A stretch of 64,000 nt of DNA, from contig NZ_LR134356.1 in NCBI RefSeq assembly GCF_900637195.1, forward strand, positions 3,286,001 through 3,350,000, in the 5' to 3' direction. Below the pieces are notes generated by a model that was not told the DNA's origin, ran no database searches, and saw only the letters and a program-made list of their open reading frames with translations. This stretch comes from Mycolicibacterium aurum (GTDB lineage Bacteria; Actinomycetota; Actinomycetes; Mycobacteriales; Mycobacteriaceae). This document shows positions 1 through 7,069 of this stretch, piece by piece. Position 1 is the stretch's first letter. Each line of letters opens with the position of its first letter. Both the position numbers and the translations under genes were made by a program.

Positions 1-10
1 CTGTGAGCTC

Positions 11-41
11 AAGCCCTGACCCGAAGTCGGAGTCAGGGCTT
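11..41. terminator. Perfect 10-bp inverted repeat, terminator-like
   Basis: Positions 11-20 (AAGCCCTGAC) pair perfectly with 32-41 across an 11-nt loop. There is no clear T-tract. It could end a gene lying to the left of the window or act together with the hairpin at 73-113. Confidence 0.4.
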
Positions 42-72
42 CGACGCGCGTGAAGACTCGTGGTCGCGAAAG

Positions 73-113
73 CACCGGCGGCCCGCCCCCAGGCGGGGAA
101 CGGGCCGCCGGTG
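73..113 (-). terminator. Strong GC hairpin after the proline-rich protein gene
   Basis: Positions 73-85 pair perfectly with 101-113 (13 bp, CACCGGCGGCCCG and its complement), and a C-run and G-run in the loop can extend the stem. It lies 8 nt beyond the stop codon of the minus-strand gene ending at 121. Mycobacterial terminators often lack a U-tract, so a terminator role is likely but inferred. Confidence 0.55.
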
Positions 114-120
114 TGCGATC

Positions 121-630
121 TCAGCTGCCGGAAGCTCCCGGGCCGGGCATGATCGGCTGTCCGGGCATCGGCGCTCCGCTCGGGGGCGGACCTGTCAGAT
201 CACCCTTTCCGGCCAGACCTCCCATGGTGCTCAGCGGAAGGCCATCGGCCGCGCCGGCCAGCGGAACCAGCGGTGCCGCAGGCGGGATCACCGGCGGAAC
301 CGGCGGTGGTGCCAACGGCGGGACCACCGGAGGAATGGGCGGCGGCGCCAGAGGCGGGACCACCGGCGGAATGGGCGGCGGCGCCAACGGCGGAACCACC
401 GGGGGCGGCGCCAACGGCCCGGGTAGGGCCATCGGGATGCCGGCCATCTCGGAGATGGGCGCGCACGCGGGCGCCCCCATCACCTCGCCGGAAGAGTTCT
501 GCAGGCACTCGGACCCGCCGGCTTGCGCTACACCGGGGCTCAACCCCAAGGCAACTCCGCACAGCCCGGCACCGACCGCCGCCACTCTGATGCTGAGCCG
601 ATCAAAGATCGCCACCTGCCACCACTCCAT
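121..630 (-). CDS. Secreted proline-rich repeat protein
   Basis: 169 residues. An N-terminal hydrophobic segment (about residues 14-36, ending VAQA) looks like a Sec signal peptide. The mature part has a short Cys-containing region, then tandem 12-residue proline-rich units of the form APPPIPPVVPPL (about residues 73-118), and a Gly/Pro-rich tail. It is presumably exported to the cell wall or medium. The ATG at 630 is used here; an in-frame GTG at 615 would give a shorter n-region. No enzyme motif is visible. Proline-rich secreted proteins are common in mycobacteria, but I cannot name this one. Confidence 0.7.
   Translation of the reverse strand: MEWWQVAIFDRLSIRVAAVGAGLCGVALGLSPGVAQAGGSECLQNSSGEVMGAPACAPISEMAGIPMALPGPLAPPPVVPPLAPPPIPPVVPPLAPPPIPPVVPPLAPPPVPPVIPPAAPLVPLAGAADGLPLSTMGGLAGKGDLTGPPPSGAPMPGQPIMPGPGASGS
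278..412. repeat. 36-bp in-frame tandem repeat (3 full units and one 27-bp unit)
   Basis: Units at 278-313, 314-349, 350-385 and a shortened one at 386-412 encode the Pro-rich 12-mers of the secreted protein on the minus strand. The repeats are imperfect at third codon positions, so they are not a very recent expansion. They have no CRISPR architecture because there are no spacers. Confidence 0.8.
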
Positions 631-896
631 TCATTCACGCGCAGACTTCCGTTGCGAGTAGCGCAGCGGAATGTCTGTGAAACGACGACAACGCCGTCCA
701 TCAGGACGACGTCGTCAATTTATCGGCCCTCGCAGTGTCAGCGGAATACTCTGCACCGGGCTGTATCCGAAAGGTGACGTTCGGCGTACCTTGACACTCC
801 GGAGGCAGCAATTGCGTTGAAGAAGAGACGTTTTCGATACTCATACGTTCTCATTTCAGCGGTCTGGACGCTCTATGCTGCCGCGTAGGTCGCCAC

Positions 897-902
897 TAGG
901 AT
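897..902 (+). promoter_or_regulatory. -10 box TAGGAT of a leaderless promoter
   Basis: TAGGAT fits the mycobacterial TANNNT -10 consensus and ends 6 nt before the ATG at 909, so transcription would start at or next to the start codon. No strong Shine-Dalgarno sequence precedes the ATG. No clear -35 is visible. Confidence 0.45.
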
Positions 903-908
903 GACCTC

Positions 909-1574
909 ATGCCCGACCAGGACCAGACCGCAGCCCGTCGTGAGATCGCCGATGCTCTGGTGTCCGCACTCGATCGTCGCCATGAGGTGCTCGATGTGAT
1001 CGTGGAAGCCGAGGATCGGGGCGCCGCGGTGGCGGCCATCGCCACGTTGCTCAGCACATCGGCGCGCGGCGCCGAGGCGGTCATGAGCATCGCCTTCGAT
1101 CAGCTGACCAAGGACTCGCGTCGCAAGATCGCGGCTGAACTGGACAATCTGAACAGTCAACTGACATTCACGCTGAAGGAACGACCGGCGACGTCGGATG
1201 ACAGCGTGGCCCTGCAGCCGTTCGACCCCGAGCAGGACCGGGACATCTTCGCCGCCCGCTTGGACGAGGTCGGTGCCGCCGGCGACGGGTCCGGGCAGCC
1301 CGCTCGACCGATCGACGAGGAGATTCGCTCTGCGCAGGGTCGCATCGACCAGGAAGATGCCGCCTGGTTCGTCGCCGTGGTGGAGGACGCGAAAGTCGGC
1401 ATGGTGTTCGGTGAACTCGAACGCGGTGAGGTGAACGTCCGGATCTGGATACACCCCGACCATCGGAAGAAGGGCTACGGGACGGCGGCCCTTCGCCGGT
1501 CGCGCTCGGAGATGGCGACGTTCTTTCCCGCCGTGCCCATGGTTGTGAGGGCACCAGGCACCGAGCCGGCGTAG
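909..1574 (+). CDS. GNAT-family protein with a GyrA/ParC-like N-terminal helical region
   Basis: 221 residues. Residues about 10-90 (ALVSALDRRHEVLDVIVEAE, then a Q-L-T-x5-I-x3-L repeat) resemble the helical region near the C-terminus of the GyrA/ParC breakage-reunion domain. Residues about 100-215 form a GNAT-like fold; the acetyl-CoA loop is RKKGYGTAAL near residue 190. The family is seen in actinobacteria as a GNAT acetyltransferase with a topoisomerase-like N-terminus; the substrate is unknown. The protein stops soon after motif A, but the ending looks typical for this group. An effect on gyrase is speculation from the N-terminal resemblance. Confidence 0.7.
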   Translation: MPDQDQTAARREIADALVSALDRRHEVLDVIVEAEDRGAAVAAIATLLSTSARGAEAVMSIAFDQLTKDSRRKIAAELDNLNSQLTFTLKERPATSDDSVALQPFDPEQDRDIFAARLDEVGAAGDGSGQPARPIDEEIRSAQGRIDQEDAAWFVAVVEDAKVGMVFGELERGEVNVRIWIHPDHRKKGYGTAALRRSRSEMATFFPAVPMVVRAPGTEPA

Positions 1575-1592
1575 CGCGGGCCGGCCGCGGAG

Positions 1593-2117
1593 TTACGGAC
1601 CGGCGAAGTCTCCGACGGCGGTCATCATGTTGCCGTCGGAGGCGGTGGCGAAGCCACCGGCGGTGAATCCACAGTTCAGGATGATCGCTCGGTGCCCGGG
1701 ACTTTGCATCCAGAAGGCGATGGCCGACTCGGCGGTCGCAGCAGACCCAGTGGCCCAGAACACGATCTCACCAGTGGAGCCTGCGCTGCCGTAACCCGCA
1801 TCGGACATGCGTGCCCGCGGTGACGAGCCGTCCGAACCGGTGTGGCTGAAAGCGCTGTTGCGCAGCATGTCGTCGGCGTGCCGCTGGGCCGCCGCGGTCA
1901 GACGCGCATCCTCACTGACGGCCCCGCATGCCTGGCGTTGCTGATTGACGCCGACATATATCCCTGTTGCCCGGGCGTCGGCCTGCGCCGACGGGCCGGC
2001 AGATGTGCCGACAGCCATGGTCACGACAGAGCAGAGCGCGAAGACGCCGACGAACTTGGTCTTCGCGGTCACGTTGCCTGGGGTGATCCCACTCCACTGC
2101 ACAGTTGTTTCTCGCAC
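1593..2117 (-). CDS. Secreted CAP-domain (SCP/PR-1-like) protein
   Basis: 174 residues with a signal peptide (hydrophobic stretch VGVFALCSVVTMAVG, cleavage likely after AQA). The CAP domain follows, with the expected His/Glu/His set: QRHADDM, TGEIVFW and SPGHRAIIL, plus two conserved Cys that may pair. CAP proteins are extracytoplasmic, often lipid-binding, and of unclear enzymatic role. The GTG at 2117 gives the longest form; an in-frame GTG at 2072 would give a more typical short n-region and may be the true start. It is convergent with the GNAT gene 18 bp away. Confidence 0.75.
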   Translation of the reverse strand: MRETTVQWSGITPGNVTAKTKFVGVFALCSVVTMAVGTSAGPSAQADARATGIYVGVNQQRQACGAVSEDARLTAAAQRHADDMLRNSAFSHTGSDGSSPRARMSDAGYGSAGSTGEIVFWATGSAATAESAIAFWMQSPGHRAIILNCGFTAGGFATASDGNMMTAVGDFAGP

Positions 2118-2198
2118 TGCCGCCGACGTTCGTTACACAAACGAGATGAAGACGGGCAACGGGAGATCGCTGAGCGACAATGCGCCGCTCCCCGAGGA

Positions 2199-2615
2199 CT
2201 AGCCGATCTGGTTCAGGGTGAAGGTGAATGGCTCATCGATCACATCGCTTTCCCCGCATACGTTGTCCGGACCCTGAGCCACCGTGCCCTGGAGTGTGGC
2301 CGCGTCGACCCCGACACGCCGTGTCGCGGGTGCGTCCGTACCGTCTTCGCAGTCCCAACCTGTCGGGTGCGTGTAGGTGAACGTCCACTGCGAATTCGCC
2401 AGCCGCGCGTCGACATCGACATGGCCGCTGTCGCTGACGACGTGCGCGCAGCCGGAGCCACACGGCGTCACGACCCAGGTGTCGGTTGAGCCGTCTTCGG
2501 TCACCAACAGAAACGTCCCATTGAACACCGGACCGCCAGACCACGCCGGTGCAGCAAGCCCTATCGAGCCGGTGACGCAGGCTGCCGCACAGGCGGCGAT
2601 GATCGCAGTCTTCAC
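2199..2615 (-). CDS. Secreted hypothetical protein
   Basis: 138 residues. The N-terminus (MKTAIIAACAAACVTGSIGL, then AAPAWS) is a signal peptide. The mature part is beta-rich with two Cys pairs (VTPCGSGCAHV, and C...C in WDCEDG and NVCGES), which suggests an exported disulfide-bonded single-domain protein. Small secreted proteins of this look are frequent in mycobacteria; no function can be assigned. Confidence 0.65.
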   Translation of the reverse strand: MKTAIIAACAAACVTGSIGLAAPAWSGGPVFNGTFLLVTEDGSTDTWVVTPCGSGCAHVVSDSGHVDVDARLANSQWTFTYTHPTGWDCEDGTDAPATRRVGVDAATLQGTVAQGPDNVCGESDVIDEPFTFTLNQIG

Positions 2616-2868
2616 GTTCCCCCCAAGGATGCTTGTCTTTTCAAGAGATGGATCCTAGTGGGCCCTGCCTGCGAACGACGCGTTCCGCGCCGGTCCAACG
2701 CATACCGCCCACGCGGCGTTCAGGGCGGACCGACGTCCTGGCCGAGCCAAAAGGTCTCGCGCAGGCGGCTGGAAGCCGAGCTGACCCCACGCGCACGCGA
2801 TGCCGCTGGCGCACCTCGGCGACCACCTGTGACAAAGTGCCGGACCGCTGGACTCACGCTCGGTCGTC

Positions 2869-2885
2869 GCTCTTTGGCAAAGAGC
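2869..2885. other. 7-bp hairpin next to attL
   Basis: GCTCTTT (2869-2875) pairs with AAAGAGC (2879-2885) over a 3-nt loop. A second small stem, AGGTC-AAA-GACCT, follows at 2886-2898 with TTTT on the plus strand. Before integration this DNA lay directly downstream of the tRNA-Pro gene, so it may be the tRNA's original terminator region. Role inferred. Confidence 0.35.
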
Positions 2886-2905
2886 AGGTCAAAGACCTTT
2901 TCTAA

Positions 2906-2949
2906 TGTCGGGCTGACAGGATTTGAACCTGCGACCACTTGACCCCCAG
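2906..2949. other. attL core: 44-bp duplicate of the tRNA-Pro 3' half
   Basis: This stretch is identical to 13064-13107 and stops matching at 2950. It contains the tRNA-Pro 3' end from the discriminator base to the anticodon loop, with the rest of the tRNA missing. With attR it defines the ends of the integrated element. Confidence 0.95.
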
Positions 2950-3054
2950 GTAGCCGAACGGTGTCAACGGGTGCCCATATGTGAAGGGTTTGCGCAGGTC
3001 AGCACGATTTGCCTACACCGGCCGACACCCGCTAACACCCCCGATATTGGCGTG

Positions 3055-3077
3055 GTTGGCGTACGCGTTGGCGTACG
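3055..3077. repeat. Left pair of 11-bp direct repeats, candidate integrase arm sites
   Basis: GTTGGCGTACG occurs at 3055-3065 and 3067-3077, a spacing of 12 bp. The same 11-mer, with one variant copy, occurs with the same spacing at 12993-13015 beside the other att core. Paired repeats flanking both cores are what arm-type binding sites of a tyrosine integrase look like. Role inferred. Confidence 0.6.
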
Positions 3078-3135
3078 CGGGGCGATCAACCGGCATGTCG
3101 CAGCACTCCACCCCGGCTGACCGGAAGTAGCGTGC

Positions 3136-3990
3136 GTGGTCATGGCGGATGCCGACCGTAACCCCACCTACCTCCGCGACCTCGCCGTGCACGTCGCGGC
3201 CTTCCGTGACGCATTCAAGTCGTTCCTCGCATTGCACACGGACACCTACCGAGGGCCGGGCATGGGCCTCCTGCCAGCCGTGATGCCCCTAGTCAGTTCC
3301 GATCCGGCCGAGGTGGATTCACTCCGCGCCCGTGTGTCGGAGGCGGCCGGACGTGCACGGCGCGCGCCCCACCTCACGGGTTGCGTGATCGGGGTTGTGG
3401 ACCACACCGGGCAACGCAATGTCGTCGATCCCGTCGCGGCCTGGCACACCGTCACGCAACCCAAGCCGATGCTTGAACCCGCCAACATCATCGACGCGTG
3501 CAACCAGATGATCGGCTCGCTCGGCGAACTAGCCGACCGCGCCGAGGCAGAGCAGCCGCCGACGGTCGATGTCGCGGAGATGCATCCGGCGGTGTGGGGA
3601 CAGGCCGCGCGGCTATGGCGTGACGAGCACTACCGGCAGGCGGTGTCGGCCGCCGCGGATGGCGTCGTGCAGTTGGTGAAGTCGCGCACCGGCCGACGGG
3701 ACATCGACGACACGTCGCAATGGCAGCAGGCGTTCTCCAAGGACGATCCCGAACCGGGGAAACCGCGTCTGCGGTGGCCGGGCGACCAAACCGACAAGAC
3801 CGTTGTGTCGATGAACAACGGCCTCCGCCAATTCGCGCCCGGCGCACAAATGACGATCCGCAACCCCGCAACCCACGGGCCGGGCGAGATGACCCCACAG
3901 GAAGCCGTCGAACGCCTTTCGGTACTCAGCCTGTTGGCCCGGTGGGTCGACCAATGCGACCTCATCGAAGCACCGCCGGGGAAGCCGTGA
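3136..3990 (+). CDS. TIGR02391/HEPN-like protein, putative defence cargo
   Basis: 284 residues. The C-terminal half (about 150-278) looks like the TIGR02391 (Ymh-type, Abi-associated) family: HPAVWGQAARLW, HYRQAVSAAADG and the motif RNPATH at residues 242-247. R-x4-H is the signature of HEPN ribonucleases, which act in toxin-antitoxin and abortive-infection systems. The first 140 residues are unassigned. GTG 3136 has GGAAG 9 nt upstream; ATG 3142 is an alternative. The stop overlaps the start of the next gene (GTGA), so the two are translationally coupled. It sits at the attL edge on the strand opposite the capsid genes, a usual place for satellite cargo. Nuclease activity is inferred. Confidence 0.65.
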   Translation: MVMADADRNPTYLRDLAVHVAAFRDAFKSFLALHTDTYRGPGMGLLPAVMPLVSSDPAEVDSLRARVSEAAGRARRAPHLTGCVIGVVDHTGQRNVVDPVAAWHTVTQPKPMLEPANIIDACNQMIGSLGELADRAEAEQPPTVDVAEMHPAVWGQAARLWRDEHYRQAVSAAADGVVQLVKSRTGRRDIDDTSQWQQAFSKDDPEPGKPRLRWPGDQTDKTVVSMNNGLRQFAPGAQMTIRNPATHGPGEMTPQEAVERLSVLSLLARWVDQCDLIEAPPGKP

Positions 3991-4517
3991 CGGTCGCCGC
4001 GTTCGTCCTCGGCGTGCTCGGCTTCGGCCTTGCCGCATCGTCGCTGACGTGGCAGGTCTACACGTTCCTAATGCAGGGCGCGCGACCGAAACTCACCCCG
4101 ATCATCGGGATGCTGACACCGCCGGGGATGGTCACCAACGATGCGACCCGCGACATCCGGTCATCGTTGGTGAGCGCCGCCGAACAGCTACAGCCCGGCC
4201 CGTTGATCGTCGGCGTGACGGTCGTCAACGCCGGGCGCGCACCGTTTCATGTCGCTAAATGGTCAATCCGAGCCGACCCGAGCGGGACGTCCTTCGGCGT
4301 CATCGGCGAGCAGATCGGATCACCCGAGGTCCCGTGTGACATCCCGGCCGGTGCCGAACGAACCTTCTTCATGTACCTCGACGCGGCAACCAACCTGAAG
4401 TCGGGTGCGGACCGGATCGAGGGCAAGCCGCAACAGATCGTCGCCACGGTGTCGAGCGGTGGCCGTACCTACGTGTCCAAACCAATCGCGGCGGCAAACC
4501 TACAGATCGGCCAGTGA
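3987..4517 (+). CDS. Single-pass membrane protein coupled to the HEPN-like gene
   Basis: 176 residues from a GTG that overlaps the preceding stop (GTGA). One N-terminal transmembrane helix (about residues 3-27, VAAFVLGVLGFGLAASSL) is followed by a soluble domain of about 145 residues with beta-strand character (LIVGVTVVNAGRAPFHVAKW, QIVATVSSGG) that may be an Ig-like fold. I recognise no family. Pairing a HEPN-like protein with a membrane partner suggests a sensor/effector pair, but this is inference from context only. Confidence 0.6.
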   Translation: MTVAAFVLGVLGFGLAASSLTWQVYTFLMQGARPKLTPIIGMLTPPGMVTNDATRDIRSSLVSAAEQLQPGPLIVGVTVVNAGRAPFHVAKWSIRADPSGTSFGVIGEQIGSPEVPCDIPAGAERTFFMYLDAATNLKSGADRIEGKPQQIVATVSSGGRTYVSKPIAAANLQIGQ

Positions 4518-4742
4518 TCATTAGCCCGGTCGGCCGCCCAGATTGGTTGCGCCACAACCACACCCGGTCATAACTACCCCGTCGGCACCCCCCGACCCGT
4601 GCCGAGGCCCGTTTTTCTGCGCCCGCGCACAAAAAAAGTTCCAAACGGACCGCGGAGGGGTCCGGTACCGCCCCCACCAACATTCTCGCGAGATCTCCTC
4701 GGGGTGGGGTCGGGGTGCCGGTTCTGGCGGCCCTGGTCGCCG
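4518..4742. other. Convergent intergenic region of the element with an A/T-flanked palindrome
   Basis: No convincing gene. At 4612-4635, TTTTT-C-TGCGC-CC-GCGCA-C-AAAAA forms an inverted repeat with a single C/C mismatch between the stem parts. It lies between the ends of the cargo operon and of the HNH gene, so it could be a two-way terminator, a protein-binding site or part of a packaging (cos) region. The sequence alone does not decide. Confidence 0.4.
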
Positions 4743-5123
4743 TCAGCGGTCGAAGTCCGGCCATGGCATAGCCAACGGTCCGAGGTCGGCGTCGGTGCGG
4801 CCTGCGACCGTCTCGGCGGCCGGGCGGTCGTGGTCGCGCGATCCGTCACCACGGGCCTCGTTACACACGGCGTGGAGTAGCCGGTCGGCGGTGGTGCCGC
4901 CGCGGGATCGTGCGCGTGTGTGATCGGCGTGCAACGGTCGACGGTCGGGGTTCCGGGTGGCGTCGCGCCACATCGGCTTGCCGCACCACCAGCACGGCCT
5001 CCCGTCCCGGTGGCGGGCGAGGAGTCTGTCGCGGTTCTGGGTGTGTTGCCATCCGAGGCCGCGCTGCTTGTTGGTTCGCCTGCCGGTTGGCGGTTGTTGT
5101 CCGCGGCCGGTGCGTGACGGCAT
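4743..5123 (-). CDS. HNH endonuclease (phage type)
   Basis: 126 residues. A Cys pair in RPCWWCGKPMW, the central LHADHTRARSRGG and LLHAVCNEARG form an HNH fold with a structural Zn site and the His/Asn residues expected. The N-terminus is basic. ATG 5123 has GGGGAGC upstream. In many cos-type phages a small HNH protein beside the terminase supports cleavage of packaged DNA. Here it lies downstream of the capsid genes and no terminase is present, so it may serve a helper phage's packaging machinery. Confidence 0.8.
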   Translation of the reverse strand: MPSRTGRGQQPPTGRRTNKQRGLGWQHTQNRDRLLARHRDGRPCWWCGKPMWRDATRNPDRRPLHADHTRARSRGGTTADRLLHAVCNEARGDGSRDHDRPAAETVAGRTDADLGPLAMPWPDFDR

Positions 5124-5154
5124 GTGAACCGCTCCCCAGTCGTGTGGTGGTGGT

Positions 5155-5204
5155 GCGGCACCCCCGGCCCGCGCTTGACGAAGGAGACCGACCGGGGGTG
5201 CCGC
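5155..5204. repeat. Perfect 13-bp inverted repeat between capsid module and HNH gene
   Basis: GCGGCACCCCCGG at 5155-5167 pairs with 5192-5204 across a 24-nt spacer. It lies upstream of the HNH start and downstream of the scaffold-like gene's stop. It may be a terminator for the capsid transcript, an RNA regulatory element, or part of a packaging site. No U-tract follows on either strand. Confidence 0.5.
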
Positions 5205-5293
5205 GTGCCGCGTCCGGGATCTGACAACCGGACACGGCGCGGCCTGGGTACGCGGCCCGCATAACCGCGCGTGATCCCAGGGGGTCTAGTGGC

Positions 5294-5758
5294 CTACGCG
5301 TAGAACCAGGGCGCGGGTTCGGCGAGGTCGCCGGTGTTGTCGGCGGAATGGCCCACCTCGGACAGCGGCACGGCGAGTTCGTCGGGGGTTTTCGCCAGCA
5401 CCTCGGCCATGTCGGGATCGGCTTCGATCAACGAGACCCAGAATTTCTTGCGGGCTGCGGTGATCGCACCTCGGGACACGGCCGCGTCGACCGATGCCTC
5501 GACCTTGGCCTTGGCGGCGGCGGCCTTAATGGTGCGGCCTTCGGCGGCGTCGCGGCGTAGTGCGGCGGCGGTGTCGTTGTCGAGCACCTCGAGTCCGGCG
5601 CGCTTGGCGCTGGCCGCGATCGTGGACGCCTTCGCGGGGTCACCGAGTTGCGCGGCGAGATCAAGTGCGGTGTCGACGACCAACTGCGGGTCGGCGGTGT
5701 CGTCGGGCAACCCCAACGCGCCGAGTAGCGCAGCGATCTGTTCCGGTGTGAATTCCAT
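5294..5758 (-). CDS. Scaffold-like protein (resembles the C-terminal part of Mu-type protease I)
   Basis: 154 residues, largely helical and Ala-rich with charged stretches (EQIAALLGALGLPDD, AASAKRAGLEVLDN, AVSRGAITAARKKFWVSLIE). The pattern, with ...GAITAARKKF... and a closing EADPDMAEVLAKTP, resembles the scaffold half found at the C-terminus of Mu-like head proteases. Here it would be a separate gene, 15 bp downstream of the capsid gene. ATG 5758 has AGAAGGGAA upstream. A role in procapsid assembly is inferred from similarity and position. Confidence 0.55.
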   Translation of the reverse strand: MEFTPEQIAALLGALGLPDDTADPQLVVDTALDLAAQLGDPAKASTIAASAKRAGLEVLDNDTAAALRRDAAEGRTIKAAAAKAKVEASVDAAVSRGAITAARKKFWVSLIEADPDMAEVLAKTPDELAVPLSEVGHSADNTGDLAEPAPWFYA

Positions 5759-5773
5759 TGTGCCGGTTCCCTT

Positions 5774-6658
5774 CTAGCTGAGCGCGGTGATCTTCTTGGC
5801 GGCGTAGGGCCGGTCCACGGCGATGGCGGGCACGGCGTAGGCCTGCACCCACTTGGATCGGGTGGAGCGGTCGTCGTATACCTCGACGACCAGGCCCGCT
5901 GATTCAAATCCGATGGTGCCGACCATGCCCTTCTGGGCGACGAACGCCACGCCGACGGGTACGCGCGGGTTGGCGAACATGCCCTCGCTGAACCCGGCCG
6001 AGGCGAGCATGTCGTCGAGCCCTTCGGCGTAGGCGGTGCGCAACTGCCGGGCCTGCTCGGGATGCACGACCAGGATGTCGTGGTGCACACCGAGCTCCTC
6101 GAGGTCGGCCATCTCCTGTGCTTCGGCGAAGTGGGCGGTGGGTCGGTCGGCCGACGGGGTGAGGTCGGTCAACGGGCCGACGAAGGTGAGATCGTCCCAA
6201 CCGGCGGCGGGTGCGAAGGTGCCGATGTTGGCCGCCTGCAACGCCGCAACGGCGCGGTTGTCGAGCTTCCGCGCAATCGTGTTCGCAAGTTGCGTGGTCT
6301 GTTGGTCGAGGTAGTTGACGGCGTTGCGGGTGATCTGCTCGTCGGTCACCTGGAACCGACCGCCCCAGTCCTCCACCGCCGCGATCTGCGGCGTCGGATC
6401 AACTCCCTCGACTACGCGGTACTCCGCACCGGGCGTGCGCATCTCGACGTCGGACGCGTAGTAATCTGCGGCCGCGATTACGGAGAACAGCAGGCCGCCA
6501 CCCTGCACGGGTGCGCCGAGCTGGCGGAAGAATTTCGGTAGCAGTAGGTCCGCGTCGGCGAGTTGGGCGATCCGCGCCTTGAGGATCGTCGGCTGGCGGA
6601 GGGCGACGTCAACGGTCAGTTGGCGGCCGTTGAGTTCGGGGATCAACGCATTGGGCAT
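5774..6658 (-). CDS. Major capsid protein, HK97-fold type
   Basis: 294 residues. Its features match actinophage major capsid proteins: an N-terminal arm (ELNGRQLTVDVAL), the segment RVVEGVDPTPQIAAVEDWGG, a long spine-like helix (ITRNAVNYLDQQTTQLANTI), a mid-domain HHDILVVHPEQARQLRTAYA and a C-terminal P-domain strand region. ATG 6658 has AAAGGAAC upstream. It lies between the decoration and scaffold-like genes in one transcript. The length is typical of short HK97-fold capsid proteins. Particle formation by this element is inferred. Confidence 0.8.
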   Translation of the reverse strand: MPNALIPELNGRQLTVDVALRQPTILKARIAQLADADLLLPKFFRQLGAPVQGGGLLFSVIAAADYYASDVEMRTPGAEYRVVEGVDPTPQIAAVEDWGGRFQVTDEQITRNAVNYLDQQTTQLANTIARKLDNRAVAALQAANIGTFAPAAGWDDLTFVGPLTDLTPSADRPTAHFAEAQEMADLEELGVHHDILVVHPEQARQLRTAYAEGLDDMLASAGFSEGMFANPRVPVGVAFVAQKGMVGTIGFESAGLVVEVYDDRSTRSKWVQAYAVPAIAVDRPYAAKKITALS

Positions 6659-6688
6659 GGGTCGTGTTCCTTTCGGTCGTGTCGGGTG

Positions 6689-7069
6689 TTAGGCCGGGAA
6701 GGCGATCTCGGCGACGGCACCGTCGGCGGCACCGGTCACGGCGAACCCGACGACCACCCCGGCGGCCGCGGTGGACACTGCGCCACCGGCACCCACCTGG
6801 ACCTCGGCACCGGCGGCGATGGCACCGGCGGCGATGACCTTCACCACACCGCCGCGGGCGACGCGGACCAGCTGCCCTGCGGCGGCGTCATTGGCGGCGA
6901 CGCCGAAGGCGCGATCACCGGCCGCAGCCGCGGTCACGGCGAGATTGCCCGCGGCCGTGCGGTTCCCGGAGATCTTCACGAACCGGCGTGCGGTGACGGC
7001 ACCGGTGGCCTCGCCGGTGATGTTCTCGCCCGGTGCGTAGCTGTACGGGTTGGTGATCGTGGTGCTCAT
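6689..7069 (-). CDS. Capsid decoration / DUF2190-like protein
   Basis: 126 residues from ATG 7069 (GAGAGGA upstream; overlaps the protease stop as ATGA). It is rich in Ala, Gly and Val with short beta repeats (VTARRFVKISG, GQLVRVARGGVVKVIAAGAI, AGAEVQVGAGGAV), as in the DUF2190 / phage head-decoration group that stabilises capsids. Its place between protease and major capsid genes supports this. The same frame stays open further upstream, but that part overlaps the protease gene. Confidence 0.7.
   Translation of the reverse strand: MSTTITNPYSYAPGENITGEATGAVTARRFVKISGNRTAAGNLAVTAAAAGDRAFGVAANDAAAGQLVRVARGGVVKVIAAGAIAAGAEVQVGAGGAVSTAAAGVVVGFAVTGAADGAVAEIAFPA

Noticed and set aside
278..412. 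CRISPR-like periodic repeats
   Set aside because: The units are contiguous and in frame within a coding sequence, with no spacers and no cas genes nearby.
2720..2938. Short frames in the gap before attL
   Set aside because: No ribosome-binding site, no domain; the region is better explained as former tRNA downstream DNA.
4574..5227. 217-codon frame overlapping the HNH gene in another frame
   Set aside because: Low-complexity Pro/Thr/Arg composition; the HNH frame has clear motifs.
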